Assembly: GCF_020497125.1 (NCBI RefSeq)
Contig: NC_059073.1
Location: 17,381,225-17,445,224 of the forward strand
Length of the DNA stretch: 64,000 nt
Direction: 5' to 3'
DNA from: Mauremys mutica
Taxonomy: Eukaryota > Chordata > Testudines > Geoemydidae
The notes beneath the pieces are model-generated. The model made no database searches and was not told where the DNA came from. It saw only the letters and a program-made list of their open reading frames with translations. Of this stretch, positions 33,350-45,059 are shown piece after piece. Position numbers and translations under genes: made by a program. Within the stretch, counting starts at the first letter, position 1. Every line of letters starts with the position of its first letter.

Positions 33350-34400
33350 GCATGAGGAAGCCTTGTCTGTGCCTGCCAGGGGTCAGCTCCCCAACTCTAC
33401 TGGCCACAGGGAACACAAGCTCTCTGCTTTCAGACTATGCAGGCTCTGCTGCCCCTTTGCTGCTCTCGAAGGAACAGTACATACTGGCTTACCAGTTACA
33501 CCTCAGATCACTGCTCCACTTACCACACAGCACTTAGATATGTTTATAGTGAAAACAAGTAAAAGTTTATTTAGCAAAGTATAGAGATTCTAGAAGTAGC
33601 AAATTAAAGTATTGGAAACAAATGGCTACAGGTAAAATAAAATCATAACATGCCTTCTAAAGTCTAGACTTAATTAACAAGTTACTGTCTTGTCTAATAA
33701 AGTCTATCTCACCCAAAGTCTTTGCAGACTTGTCCAGCCAGCTAGAGCTGTGACCCTCCTTTCATAAAACAGGACGTGCTGATGATTTGTCTCCTTGGTG
33801 AAGGATCCCGGCTGTACTTCAGAACAACATTCTCTTTACTTAGGCCTGGTCTACACTAAGAAGGGGGGTCGAACTAGGGTACGCAAATTCAGCTACGTGA
33901 ATAGCGTAGCTGAATTCGAAGTACCCTAGTTCGAACTACTCACCCGTCCAGTCGCCGCGGGATCGAAGTCCGCGGCTCCAAGGTCGACTCCGCCACCGCC
34001 GTTTGCAGTGGTGGAGTTCCGGAGTCGACCGGAGCGCACGGGGAGTTCGAACTATCGCGTCTAGATTAGATGCGATAGTTCGAACTCCGAGAAGTCAAAC
34101 TCTCCGCGTCGACCCGCATGGTAAGTGTAGACTTACCCTTATAAACAGGATGCGCCCCCTGCTGGTTTTGTTTTTTTCTCTACAGATCTTGTCTTATGTG
34201 AACTCACAATCTCTTAATTAGCATCAGGCTCAGTATGCAAATAGACATGCATTGCAAGCCACACAATGACCAACCAGAGAGGTAAGTGTCTACTGCCCCC
34301 TGCCTGAACATAACATATTTATCACCTCCTGGTGACTTGCCTTAACTCATATACTTTAAGAACATATGTATCGATACCGAAAACCAGCTCCTTAAATATC
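33350..34400 (-). repeat. Possible LTR interrupted by a MITE
   Basis: Sequence around 33540-33680 (with AATAAA on minus near 33570) and after 34142 (CTGCCCCCTGCCTGAACATAAC) looks like a dispersed LTR-type repeat, but I found no second copy in the window and no termini. Low support. Confidence 0.3.
33843..34138. mobile_element. Harbinger MITE with TTA duplication
   Basis: 296 bp between two TTA trinucleotides (33840-33842 and 34139-34141), the target duplication of PIF/Harbinger elements. Ends are GGCCTGGTCTACAC and GTGTAGACTTACCC. The inside has two strong hairpins: an arm pair around 33868-33935 (AACTAGGGTAC / GTACCCTAGTT with AATTCAGCTACG / CGTAGCTGAATT) and another at 34044-34087 (AGTTCGAACTATCGC / GCGATAGTTCGAACT). 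No coding capacity. Confidence 0.85.
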
Positions 34401-36486
34401 CTCTGCACATATATCTTGCAATGATTAGGATGACCAGTGCATTACTGGCTATTGGTAGAGACCTCATATGCCACCCTTTCATGCACTAGTATGTAGACAT
34501 TAGACCCAAGAGATCCCTGTAAACCCCTATGCAGCCTTTTCCAATTGGCACCATGGGGTCCCTGGTCATAACATCCCTTATTTCCAACTAAGGCCGCACA
34601 CCACCCGCCTATGAGGCTACAATTATCATTCTCCCATTTTACAAATAAGGTAAAAGATTGCACAAAATCATTCTAGCAGAGCAGAGGAAAAAAAATAGGT
34701 CTCTGTTATGACCACCTACATCTGCCTTTCAGAATAATTGTGCTAAATCTGTGGGATTGGCGTTACTGTCTGAAACTACTGTTCTGATCACTTGATCATA
34801 TTCTGCTCCCAGCACCAGGAGCAGAATGTAGGATACCCAGAATTCAACAGGTCTCTCACAAACAACTGTGCAAGCCACTGGCAAAATCTTTCATGTCATC
34901 ATCCCCTAGGTGCTGGACCTCATAGAGAGAATAACTACTTCCACCAGTGACTACATTACTTCAGGTCTGTACTGTGCTTAAGGCCTAAGATCAAGCCGTG
35001 CTGAGGTCTTGTGTGTGTGAGTGTGTACAGTATGTGATCATGTAACTAAAGAGTATGTATCATCATGCATAGACACATCAGGTCCAAATTAAAGTCACCC
35101 AGATACCTTAATTCTGACCTTTCCTAACTTTTAAGTACTTGATTGTATACTGTTAGTTTTCTTTAATGCAGTGTTTCTGTGTTTCAGATAGCTAGTATGC
35201 CTCTTACATTAGCTCTTATTGTGGGGCTGTTCAGAGCACTGTTAATAGGAAAAGGCTATGATGCATCATAGGTCACTGGTTTGAATCCAACCCAACTCAG
35301 GAGAAATTAAAAGTTGTTTCCCTCTAATGAATGTCTAGTGGTCCCTAGATGAGAAATTAGGAGGGTCTCCCCTTCCAGCTCCCACATCGCAAACTAAGCA
35401 GCAAAATCAGGAGGAAGACCAAAAACTGCATGTACCACAGAGAACAAACTTCTCCCATAACTCCTAGAGAAAATCCACTCCACGTTCTCCAAATCAGGGG
35501 CAAGGTATTGGGAGAGCAGTGGGTGTGTTGAAGCTTACTGTGCTTCTGCCCTGATGCTCAACAAAGGATTTTGTTCACCAGGGCTGTCATGCGGAGGCCT
35601 TTCACCAGCTCTAAATTGCACCAGTTTTATAAAATTATAGAAAAATATGCAAATTAGCTAATTTTACATACATGTCATGCATAGAACTGTGCAAAACCTG
35701 CCAACTACGAGTCACCGGGTGCAGAAGGCCAACACAAAGGGTATATGTGACTTTATAGGCCTTGTCCTGATCCTCCCCACAGGGTGCTACTCAAGGTGAG
35801 TAAGGGTGGCAGAGTCCAGCCCTAAGTGATGAATGGCTTTGCTGACTCTGCCCATAAAAATGAGATGCTATTGCAGCCTTAGCAGTCTCCCTCTCTGATA
35901 TTATATAAGAGCCTGTCCAAAGCATTGTGCAGTTTAAAGAAATGTTTTCTGTGGGTCATAGTTTCACATACCTTTTATCGCACTTTGTCGAAGAGGAGAA
36001 AAGGATGCTGCCATCTGCTGTGGAGAAATATAGCACGAGGGTTTTTGGCTTATTATTTATTTTCTTTTAGCAACCAGGAGCAGCAGCCTTTGCTCAGTTA
36101 ATCTACTCTTTTGCACTCTACACTTCGATGTAGATAACTGGCAAAAGCCATTTCTAATCCAATGTGTTTCCCCTCCTTACGTAGCTGAGCTTTAAAATGG
36201 AGATCAATGAGATTAGAAATAGCTGCTCTAATTAGCCCAACTTCCGCAAAGTTGCCGCACTTTCTTGTTTACAGAAATAATGGGGATCAAAAGGAAAGAG
36301 ACCCATCATTAAAAGAAGAATGTCTTAGGCCAGGGAAATTTAAAAGCCAGCTGATCTGCCTCAGAGCTGGAGAGATCCCGCCTGAGTGAAGGGTGCCCCA
36401 TGCTGGCAAAGGTTGAAATTCACCCCTGTGCAATGAAAGAGTCCTATGAGTCATTTAAGTGATGCCTAGGCCTTGTGCTGTGTCCC

Positions 36487-36487
<1 letters not shown>
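34401..36487. other. No gene or recognised repeat
   Basis: About 2 kb of unassigned DNA. No frame longer than about 75 codons and none with a known domain. Confidence 0.45.

Positions 36488-36580
<93 letters not shown>
36488..36580. repeat. GT microsatellite, about 46 units
   Basis: An uninterrupted GT tract of about 93 bp. Translation of the complement gives a long His/Thr run that is not a protein. Likely length-polymorphic. Confidence 0.97.
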
Positions 36581-36581
<1 letters not shown>

Positions 36582-36834
36582 AAGAGAGAAAGAGAATTTA
36601 ACATTATAAGAAGTGAATAGATGTCATTAACAACTACACAGTACATTTGGAAATAAACACCCTTGGTGTTTAATTAATGACTGCAGGCAGCTTTCCACCA
36701 CTCAGCAAGGGAAGCCTAGGAAAAATGGCAAGTGCAGGTAACACTATATTAATAATGAAAATTTCTATAGCCTTCCATGCTGAATCATCCGTATGCACTT
36801 TACAGGTCTGATTTTGTTCAGGCATGCTATAGGA

Positions 36835-37095
36835 GAGGCAATGCGGTCTAATGGATAGGGCACTGAGGTCTGTACCTGGCTCTGTACTGATCGATTGTGT
36901 AACCTTGGACACATCACTCAAGCTTTCTGTGTGTGTGTGTTTCCCCTCCCACATTTTACCTGTCTTCTCTATTTAGAGTATAAGCTTTTTGGAACAGGGC
37001 ATGTCTCTTACTGTACAGTGTATGTTCGCTGCTTAGCACAATGGTGGCCTGATCTCAGTTGAAAGTGTTAGATGCTACCGTGATTTAAATAATAC
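36835..37095 (+). repeat. MIR-like SINE
   Basis: Order of blocks: CTAATGGATAGGGCACTGAGG (tRNA-like start), GTGTAACCTTGGACACATCACT (core), then GCTTAGCACAATGGTGGCCTGATCT. Old and diverged. Confidence 0.65.
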
Positions 37096-39328
37096 TAAGG
37101 GGTGACTCCCTCACATGTCCTGTGCCTTTTTAAAAGGGGCATTCAAATTTAAAGCTGGGCCCTATCAGTGGAATTTGAACCGGGATATGAACCAAATGTT
37201 TAGGGGTGTTCCTGGTCAGAGTCATGGTTTAACTCATTCTAGAGAGAATCCCAGGCAGGCAGTTTGCACAAGTTCATGTCCACCTGCAAATTTAAGTCTA
37301 AAGTTCACAGGTGTCCGGAACTGAAGTTCCAGTTCAGGTCCATCTTTCACTTCAAACTGATCCAGTCCCCGCAAAACAAAGGAACATGTGTCCTCTGTGC
37401 AGCCACAGCAGTTGCCCGTGTTCCATTCAGGTAGTTTGTCACATTTATATTTGGCAATCCTCATTACCCAGTGCTTATGAACTAATCACTTATCATTCAG
37501 GGAACAAACATGGATTTGGATCACTCTCAGGCCACTCCTCCTTTGGATCTGAACACCAGAGGCAGAGCAATTAACTAGCCAGAGTAATCTTGTTATTATA
37601 TCGACTCTAATCTTAGTTGCATCTCACTCTTCGAAATGCAGCAAACAGTGACAATGGACAGCAAGGGATACATCTTGGCGAGAGACACTAGCCCCACCTA
37701 AAGACAGAACCTGCTAAGATGAGCTAAACCTGTGAGATAGTTTTGATACCCCATTCTGGCCCCTATATGCCACTCTAGCAGACTATAAGGGGCCTTAATG
37801 CACCATAACGGGCCCCAGTGCAGGAATAGCATAGTGCTCCCATATACACCCTTATGCTGCCCCTCTTGCAGGCCCCAATGTAGGGGGTGTGCAGAAGATA
37901 ACAGGGAGCGGCCCCATAGTGTATGGTGTTAGGGGTTTCTGGGCTGCAGAGGAACACATTATCAGCCTGGATTGGGCTCAGCTCTGTCTAAATTTAGAAG
38001 CTGTTTCAGCTCATGGAGTAGCCCAGAATCCAGGGAGCATGCAAAAGTAGCTTGAAGCCATCTTTGTTCCCCTAATTCATCCCTGGGTTGCACCTTCTAT
38101 GCTATGTCTCCTGCATCAGATCCCCTGTGTGGACTGAACTGGCCTGTTCACATTGGCTCAAGACTCATTCTTTGATTCATTCTCAATGGGCTAATCAAAA
38201 CAATCGTATTGCATTTCCCCTCTTTCATAGTGAATTACATGCCTCTCATTCCACTGTGATTTTTCAGTGTATTTGTTTCTCCAGGTAGCTGGATTTAATA
38301 TCAGATCTAAGATTCATAATAACAACTACTGTGTTGGATGAGCAGGGAAAAAACAGATTGGTTTCTTCTTTAAAACTGAGATGTATACTTCCCCATCAAA
38401 GACTCCTCAGTAGTATCTACACATCTGTAGGATGAATATGACCCACAGCCTTTGTTAGCATCTAAAATTTGCATGTCCCTCCATTTAGAGGGTACACAAT
38501 CCTTCTGTTAATTAGAGCCTGAGCTTAATACAAGTTGTCAAAGTTCACTTAACTTCAATTAATTGTTTCTCGTGAGCTTAATCTCTTTAGTTAAGTATTG
38601 ATTAATCATTGCTTAATTATGCTGTAGTCTCACTGGGTGATATTTCATTCGCATATTTCAGCAATGCATATCTTTCTAAAAATAATTTTGGAATCATCAG
38701 AATCATTATGTATTGCTATTATTAGGTCGACTTTTAATATTTATCACTTAATCCCTTCTGTTCCAAACTGTAGCTTCAAAATGTTTCTGCTGTGTGCAGG
38801 TTGCAGTGTTTTACAACCTAATTTTCCATATTAGAGTTGCTTTTCAATCACAGAATTTTGCATTTTGTACTGTTGAGAGAGAGCATTTAGAATCTGGCTT
38901 CCCATATCATGGAGGGGAGGGGAAGTGTGGGTGTGGGGGCTATAAAACAACCAGATTAATGATTTTTTGCATTGATGGAATTTTAAAATGTTTCTTTGGT
39001 TTACAAGGGAAGATTTAAATCAAAATACTGATGTGGGGGGTTTTTTCATTGTATTTCTGTATAGCATGGAACATCATTAACAGTGACTATTGTATACACC
39101 CCCTGTAAGCTGCGTGGCCATCCCTCCCTGTCACTCTCTGAGGGAGGCCAAAAGGAGGGAATTAGCTGCACCTAGTGCTCTGGCCCTCCGGCCGGGCAGT
39201 CTCTGAGCCCCGGGCTCTTGGTCTGGGCGTGGCAGCAAACAGTTAGTAGGCTCTGACCTGCAATCAAGGCAGAGCAGTTAAGTAGTCTATGACCCTCAAA
39301 TAAGGCTGAGCACCAGCACAGTATAGAG
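37096..39328. other. No gene; AT-rich TAAT-dense part
   Basis: No supported gene or repeat. The segment 38460-38770 is AT-rich and dense in ATTA/TAAT and AATTA motifs (for example TTAATTAGAG, TTCAATTAATTG, TTGCTTAATTATG). This pattern would fit homeodomain-bound enhancers but also plain AT-rich DNA. Confidence 0.4.
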
Positions 39329-39880
39329 CAGAGGTGGGCAAACTACGGCCCGCGGGACACATCCAGCCCACGGGACCGTCCTGCCTGGCCCTTGAGCTAG
39401 GGGAGGCTAGCACCCAGCCCCTCCCCTGCTGTTCCCCCCACCCCCGCGGCCTCAGCTTGCCGTGCCACGTTCTGGGCGGCAGGGCTGCGAGCTTCTGCCG
39501 GGCAGCGCAGCGGCATGGCTGGCTCCGTCCGGGCGGCACGGCTGCCAGACATGCTGCTCTGAGCGTCATGGTAAGGGGGCGGGGAGCGGGGGGGTTGGAT
39601 AAGGGGCAGGGGGGCCTGGCAGTCAGGGGACAGGGAGCAGGGGGCAGTTGGATGGGGTGGAAGTTCTGGGGGCTGCGGTAAGGAGATGGGGAACAGGGGG
39701 GGTTGGATAGGTGTGGGAGCCCGGGGGGGCCTATCAGTGGGCAGGGGTGTGAATAGGGATTGGGACAGTCAGGGGACAGGGAGAAGGGGGGGTTGGATGG
39801 GTGAGGAGTTCTGAGGGGGGCAGTCAGGGGGCGGGAAGTGGGAGGGGGCAGATAGGGGGCACGGGCCAGGCTTTTTGGGG
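39329..39880. mobile_element. hAT element 5' part with internal minisatellite
   Basis: Starts CAGAGGTGGGCAAACTACGG, the characteristic 5' end of a non-autonomous hAT family. A GC-rich body follows, then from about 39570 a G-rich minisatellite of irregular units containing GGGGGGTTGGAT and GGCAGTCAGGGGACAGGGAG. The 3' inverted end is not seen, so it is truncated near 39880. Confidence 0.7.
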
Positions 39881-39939
39881 AGGACTAGGATACTTGGAAA
39901 TTCTCTTCTCTCAAGGACCAGGCCAGTTCCCCCCACTGT

Positions 39940-40900
39940 GTCTGATCCAGCTCATTTGCCAGTCTCCTTGGCATGCGTAATGGTCAGGCTGAGAAGATGT
40001 GGCCAGTTCACCACAGTAGAAGCACAGGTGGCGTTGATGGCACTGTTCTTTTTTCTTCAAGAGTGAACCACTGATGAGACAAATTGACTTGCATGCATTT
40101 GGTGGGCAATACAGAAAGTGAGGTCCCTGTATGTTGTAGAGGGACTGCAGGGAATCTCTTCTCTCATCTCTTTGGTCTCACAGTCAGTCAACTATGTGGA
40201 TGGCAAGGTCCACAAGAGCATCTAGGCCCGTAGGCATCTCTCTGCAGGCCAATTAGTCTTTGATTTCCTTCTGCAAGCACCACCAGAACTGGTACCGCTG
40301 TGCTGCTTCATTCCACATGTGAGACAGCAGAACTGTGCAGCATAGGAAGCCACTGTGCCTTGCCTGTGCTGGAGTCTCCTCAGGGCGGCCTCGGCTATTC
40401 AAACTCGGTGCAGGTAATTGAAGATAGTTGATATTGACTGGAGAAAGGCATCCCAGTTTGACAGAGCCAGGCTATGGGGAGGTCCAGTCCAACGTGTCTC
40501 CCATCAGCAGGCTAATTACCATGGTCACTAATTACCTTGGACTGATAAGAGGCATAGATTCTGGGCAACAGGAGGAGCAGGCAGCATTGGTTCATGAAGC
40601 CCCAGGACCACCGGTGTTTCCCATCGAGCTATTCAGGCATGGGTATCACAGGCTCCTGTTTGGGGCAAGGCACAGCAGGTGATGTACACAGCACAGCATT
40701 CTCAGTGCTAAGCTGCCTTACTTGCTCCTGCAGTCACTGTTTTTTCCCCATCAGTTGCTCAACTTCGGCTTGCAGTGCTTGATTATCTGCCTGAAGGTGG
40801 AGGGCCCATTTATGCAATTCTGATGCTTCTGGTGGCTGTGACAGTGGGGCTGGGTCCATCCTTCTTGCACCAGGTTCAGTCCCATAGGGTTACTGTGGTC
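39940..40900 (-). pseudogene. Gypsy retrotransposon gag remnant
   Basis: Minus-strand translation in broken frames shows a gag protein of Ty3/Gypsy type: coiled-coil-like LHLQADNQALQAEVEQLMG near 40780, then GFMNQCCLLLLL near 40590 (compare the DG...FLNQC block of Gypsy gag), and a zinc-knuckle-like CFYCGE...HYAC near 40000-40040. Stops occur throughout. The order from high to low coordinates gives the reading direction. No pol was found downstream. Confidence 0.65.
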
Positions 40901-40929
40901 CCAACAAGCTGTCATGGCCAGGTCGTGGG

Positions 40930-41375
40930 CAGTCATACCTAGTGGTCAGAGACAGAGTCCACAGTCATGAGACACGAGTGTTTGAGATCAGAACCACAAG
41001 TTGGTAACTAGAGTCAGGCTGGGTCAGGATACCGGGGGGTCCAAGAGAGGAGACAAACTGGAGATCAGAACCATAAGCCAGATGCTAAGAGTCAAGCTGG
41101 GTTGGGATGCCAAGAAGTCAAGCCAGAAGAGCAGGAGCAGGGACAGGGTGGATCCCAGTTCAGACAGCTTCCTGTTCCTGCTGCTGGCTTAAGCAGCAGG
41201 CCAATTAGCTACTCTAGGACTGCGCCAATAAGACCTCAAGGGCGGAACCTCAGACTGGGGCTGGGCTTCATGGGTCCTGGACAAGCAGTTGTTAGCACGC
41301 TGCCAAGTGAAGGGTTGGAGCATGGCTCCTCCTGCGGATCTTGGTTCAAGGCCTGTGGGTCATGACACTATTGAG
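40930..41375 (-). mobile_element. Probable Gypsy 5' leader or LTR
   Basis: Lies immediately upstream (minus sense) of the gag remnant and shows loosely repeated blocks such as AGATCAGAACCACAAG and AGATCAGAACCATAAGCC. Position and composition suggest leader plus LTR. Termini and primer-binding site were not identified. Confidence 0.4.
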
Positions 41376-41394
41376 CCGAAGGAGGCGATCCTGG

Positions 41395-42000
41395 ATCAGG
41401 TATCAAGAGCTGCCACCTGGTCTCTGACATACCCAAGTGCTGATCAATGTGTGGGCGGAGTACACTGTCCTCCACAACTTTGTCTGGAGCGGCAGGAACA
41501 TACACCTGTACTGGGAGATTTCACGGAGGCTGGTGGAGGAGGAGACATTCACTGGACTCTGATCCAGTGCCAAGAGCACATGAAGCACCTGAGGGTGAGG
41601 GACCCAAACAAACACTCGTGGCAGGAATCTCCTATACGCCCCGCTTCAATGAGCTGGACAAAGTGCTGTCCAGACCTGTGAGTATGATGCCTGAAGTGAC
41701 TCATGGCCCCTGCCTCAACCCCACCAGCCTTATCACATCATGGGATGCTGATGAGAGACAGGACAAGAGCCAGTGTGGACCGGTGAGGAAGACCCAGAGG
41801 AAGAGGAGCATGCACTTCTTCTGCACCTGAACCAGGAAGACCCAGAGCGGCAACCAGAACCTGAGGCTGGCAAGTATTGCAATTCACCTCCCTACACACA
41901 CTTCCTGGAAATATCCCCTCTTATTCCAGGGAAGCCAGCCCCCACCCTCACCCCGACATGGTCCCTGAGCAATACCCAGCTGTAAATCAACGATTTTCTT
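41395..42000 (+). pseudogene. Second Harbinger Myb/SANT-like gene remnant
   Basis: Broken plus-strand frames match a Myb/SANT-like accessory protein: VLHNFVWSGRNIHLYWEISRRLVEE (41458-41540), a frameshift, then HSLDSD..., FNELDKVLS (41648-41674), MMPEVTHGPCLNPTS and the acidic EEDPEEEEHALLLH. The YxELDxVLS motif closes a SANT-like helix-turn-helix. The sequence differs from the copy at 23430, so it belongs to another lineage. A transposase remnant of the same superfamily lies on minus at 45060-45995. Confidence 0.55.
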
Positions 42001-42044
42001 GAAATCCCATGTAACACTGTAATTCATGTAGCAGAAGCTATAAG

Positions 42045-42242
42045 AAAGATTATGGAATGGTGTCCTAGCCTCTTTTTGTCAGAGGGTGGAGATGGATGTC
42101 AGGAGAGAGATCACTTGATCATTACCTGTTAGGTTCACACCCTCTGGGGCACCCGGCATTGGCCACCATCGGTAGACAGGATACTGGACTGGATGGACCT
42201 TTGGTCTGACCCAGTACGGCTGTTCTTATGTTATGTTATGTA
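42045..42242 (+). mobile_element. CR1 3' UTR fragment with pentamer tail
   Basis: Closely matches the 3' UTR of the full-length CR1 (AGGAGAGAGATCACTTGATCATT, GGCACCCGGCATTGGCCAC, GACCCAGTACGGC). The tail is TTCTTATGTTATGTTATGT, where the usual octamer has become TTATG repeats. Confidence 0.88.
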
Positions 42243-42906
42243 CTAACAAGCCATCACTGTGCCTCTGTGTCTGTGCATTTCTCAGCCAGCACTTTGGCAG
42301 CAATAGTCCCTGGGGCATGAGGAAAGGTGAGAAATCAGGGAGGGGGCAGGTTTGGAAAAAGGCCAGGTGGGGAAAGAACGGTTGTATGACATTTAAGGTT
42401 GTTCAAAGACCCAAAATCATCCCTCACCCTCCATCCCACCACGCCTCACAACTTTATTTCCCCTTAGGAACGTTAGCTGTTCAAAAGGACTGGGGGGTGG
42501 TTGCTGGCTTGAGTGCAGGACTGCCTAGATCCAATGAAGGAAAAGGGAACAATTTGGTTGTCCAAGGAATGTCAGAGCCATCCATTCTCCCCATGACCAT
42601 TTCAGGTGTTTATTACTTTTCCTAGTCCCTAGTGTCTGATCTCTCCATGCATGGATGCAATCAGCAGAAGCTGGAAAAAGCAGGGGAGGGTGAAACACTC
42701 ACTCGGTTGGCTGCACAGACACAGTGTCACGTCGCTTATCAGTGGAGAGGTGACAGGCTTGTTGTGTCAATACAAAAGTTCAGGGAACAAAATACACTTG
42801 CTGTCTGTTCACTGAACACAGAGGCCAGATTTTCTGGTGATGTTGTGATGGTGGGTGGACATTCTTTGTGGTTTTCTGTTGTTCTTCCATAGGAACTCCA
42901 TCTGTT
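42243..42906. other. No gene seen
   Basis: No recognisable domain. It lies between the Harbinger-type Myb remnant and the transposase remnant and might be interior DNA of that element. An acceptor-like TTTATTTCCCCTTAG occurs near 42455-42469. Confidence 0.35.
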
Positions 42907-42915
42907 AGCTTAGAA

Positions 42916-43019
42916 TACATAGTTAGAATACAGACCTACTGAAGTTGGTCCAATAAAAAGTATTACCTCACCTTGTCTCTCTAATATCTTGGGACCAACA
43001 CAGCTACAACACTGCAAAC
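42916..43019 (+). mobile_element. Penelope-like 3' end with 9-bp TSD
   Basis: GAAGTTGGTCCAATAAAAAG, ACCTCACCTTGTCTCTC and GGGACCAACACAGCTACAAC match the 3' end seen on minus at 1677 and on both strands at 58312-59023. Flanking AGCTTAGAA occurs at 42907-42915 and 43020-43028. The hammerhead-like part is absent (5' truncation). Confidence 0.7.
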
Positions 43020-43029
43020 AGCTTAGAAC

Positions 43030-43640
43030 ATAACCCATTTCCTTTCTTATTGCCTCCCTGTCCTGTAAGCATAATTCAACAAAATTTTGGTGTATTGAAG
43101 CTCGTTCTTCAGATTTAATGGCAGGTCAAATGTGCTCAGTCCACCTTCATAGCTTACCAAACCCCTCCCACTCAGCAATATGCAGAGGGGTCACCATTAG
43201 CAGAAACATCTCTCTGACATAGGTGGCTGGATCGCCTCACAGGACTGGAAAGATACCTCTCTTTTCCATTCCGGTACCTTCAAAACTGTAAACGATGGCC
43301 AGCCTTTAAAGAACAAATAAGTAACTGGCAACGCTGCCCCTGAAAGGAAATTGAACTCCATCCTACCCAGCTCCTACATGCAATGTAAACATTACAACAT
43401 TTTAATAACAGTACTGCAGGTCTCTTACCACTATTAAACTCAGCTCCTTACTCGTGGGCTGCAAAAGCTGTCTGAGAAGGACTGGGACTGTAACGGTTGC
43501 ATTCCTGAGATGCTGAAAAATATCAATATTGTGTCCTTCAGCAGTAGAGTTCTGTTATGTGAGGGGATTTCTTAGGTTCCTTCAAAGGAGAAATGAAATA
43601 TAATGGTACCCTTGTCTTTGACTTGGCTGGGCATACCAAG
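43030..43640. other. No gene or recognised repeat
   Basis: Unassigned DNA. Confidence 0.4.
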
Positions 43641-43644
43641 GCTG

Positions 43645-43895
43645 ATAGAATCATAGGGTTAGAAGGGATCACAAGGATTACCTAGTTTAAGCCCCTGCCA
43701 AGATGCAGAATTTGTTGTGCCTAAACCATCCAAAGCAGATGGCTATCCAGCCTCCTTTTGAAAACCTCCAGTGAAGGAGCTTCCACAACCTCCCTAGGCA
43801 GCCTGTTCCATTGTCCAACTTCCAGTTAGGAAGTTTTTCATGAGATTAATCTAAATCTACTATGCTGTAGTTTGAACCCAATTGCCTCTTGCAAG
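43645..43895 (-). mobile_element. CR1 3' fragment
   Basis: Plus-strand text GAATCATAGGGTTAGAAGGG, CCAGCCTCCTTTTGAAAACC and GCCTGTTCCATTGTCC is the reverse complement of a CR1 RT C-terminus and 3' end of the ATTCTATG-tailed type. Diverged. Confidence 0.8.
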
Positions 43896-45055
43896 AGAGA
43901 GAGGGAACCCATTCAACCAGGAGGACAGGAGCAGCACCGCAGAAACAAATGGAGAAGGACCCTGGAGGACCTGCTCTTTGGCACTGATAAAAGGAATTTG
44001 TGCATTTCTCAGAGAATTTGACCCTTTCTTTGTTTCTTTGTTTCCATCCCTGTTAAACCATTTTAGTTCTGGGTTCCTCAATTCGCTTTAAATAAAAATT
44101 ACTGCTCACTTAACTTGTGTGTGTACCTTGCTTTTTGAGTATGATCAATGGGCTATTGCCCACATAATGGGAATGGGTCGGCAGGATTTACAGCACATGA
44201 CTGTGACTTCTTTAACTGTTTGTTGCCATAGAAATGCAAAGAATTCTCTGCCCTGCCCACATTCCCATTCCTCCCCTTTCCAGCCATAAATTTTCTAATC
44301 TTAAGAAACAAGACCACAGTGTTCATGATGCTGAACTAAGCTGTGATATAACTGTTGCTGTCCACAGCACCGGAATGCGGAACAGAAGAGATGTGTACAT
44401 AAACACTGTTATGCCTTCATAAATAATACAAGTGGCAATACAGAGAAAGGAAACAAAACTCAAAAATGAACAGTGATGATATCTGCCACAGGGCTACGTT
44501 TTAACAACCCTTCATCCTCCACCCACAACAAGCATCACCACTTGCAACCTAAGTGTACTCATGCAGAGCAGCTGATAAGTGCTGTGCCCACCAGTAGCAG
44601 AACAGATCATGAAGAAGGAATTTGTGAAGCCCCTTACTGAACTGTTTTCCAAGTACTTTAGCAATGATTAAGTGCTCCCCATAAAGCACCTTTAAACCGC
44701 TGTTAACATAATAAAAACATTGTTCAATGCTGGCATTAAATTGCATTTACAACTCCACAGCACTCAACCACCGCTAAAGGTGTTAGCCTTCTGAAGGGGT
44801 CCTCAAACAACTGTTCGCTTTCTGTTGGTACATTAACACCAGCTGCTGGGGATTGAAACCTGCCAAGGTATGTTGCAACACAATTGTGTCGCAATGATCT
44901 ATTGAGCTTTTCCAACAGCACCATAGCATTCCCACTGTTCTTTAATGTCTGAGCAAAGAGTATCACAAATTTCCCTTGTCCACCAGGAACCAAGAGCAGT
45001 GTGCACATGGGTGGGATCCAGCTGCTAGGTTTGCAAACAAAATTTGTCCTATGCC
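43896..45055. other. No gene seen
   Basis: No supported coding region. The distal part (44740-45055) lies beyond the end of the transposase remnant and may be its decayed 3' continuation. Confidence 0.35.
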
Positions 45056-45059
45056 CACT

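Noticed and set aside
36455..36646. His/Thr repeat frame
   Set aside because: It is a translation of the GT microsatellite.
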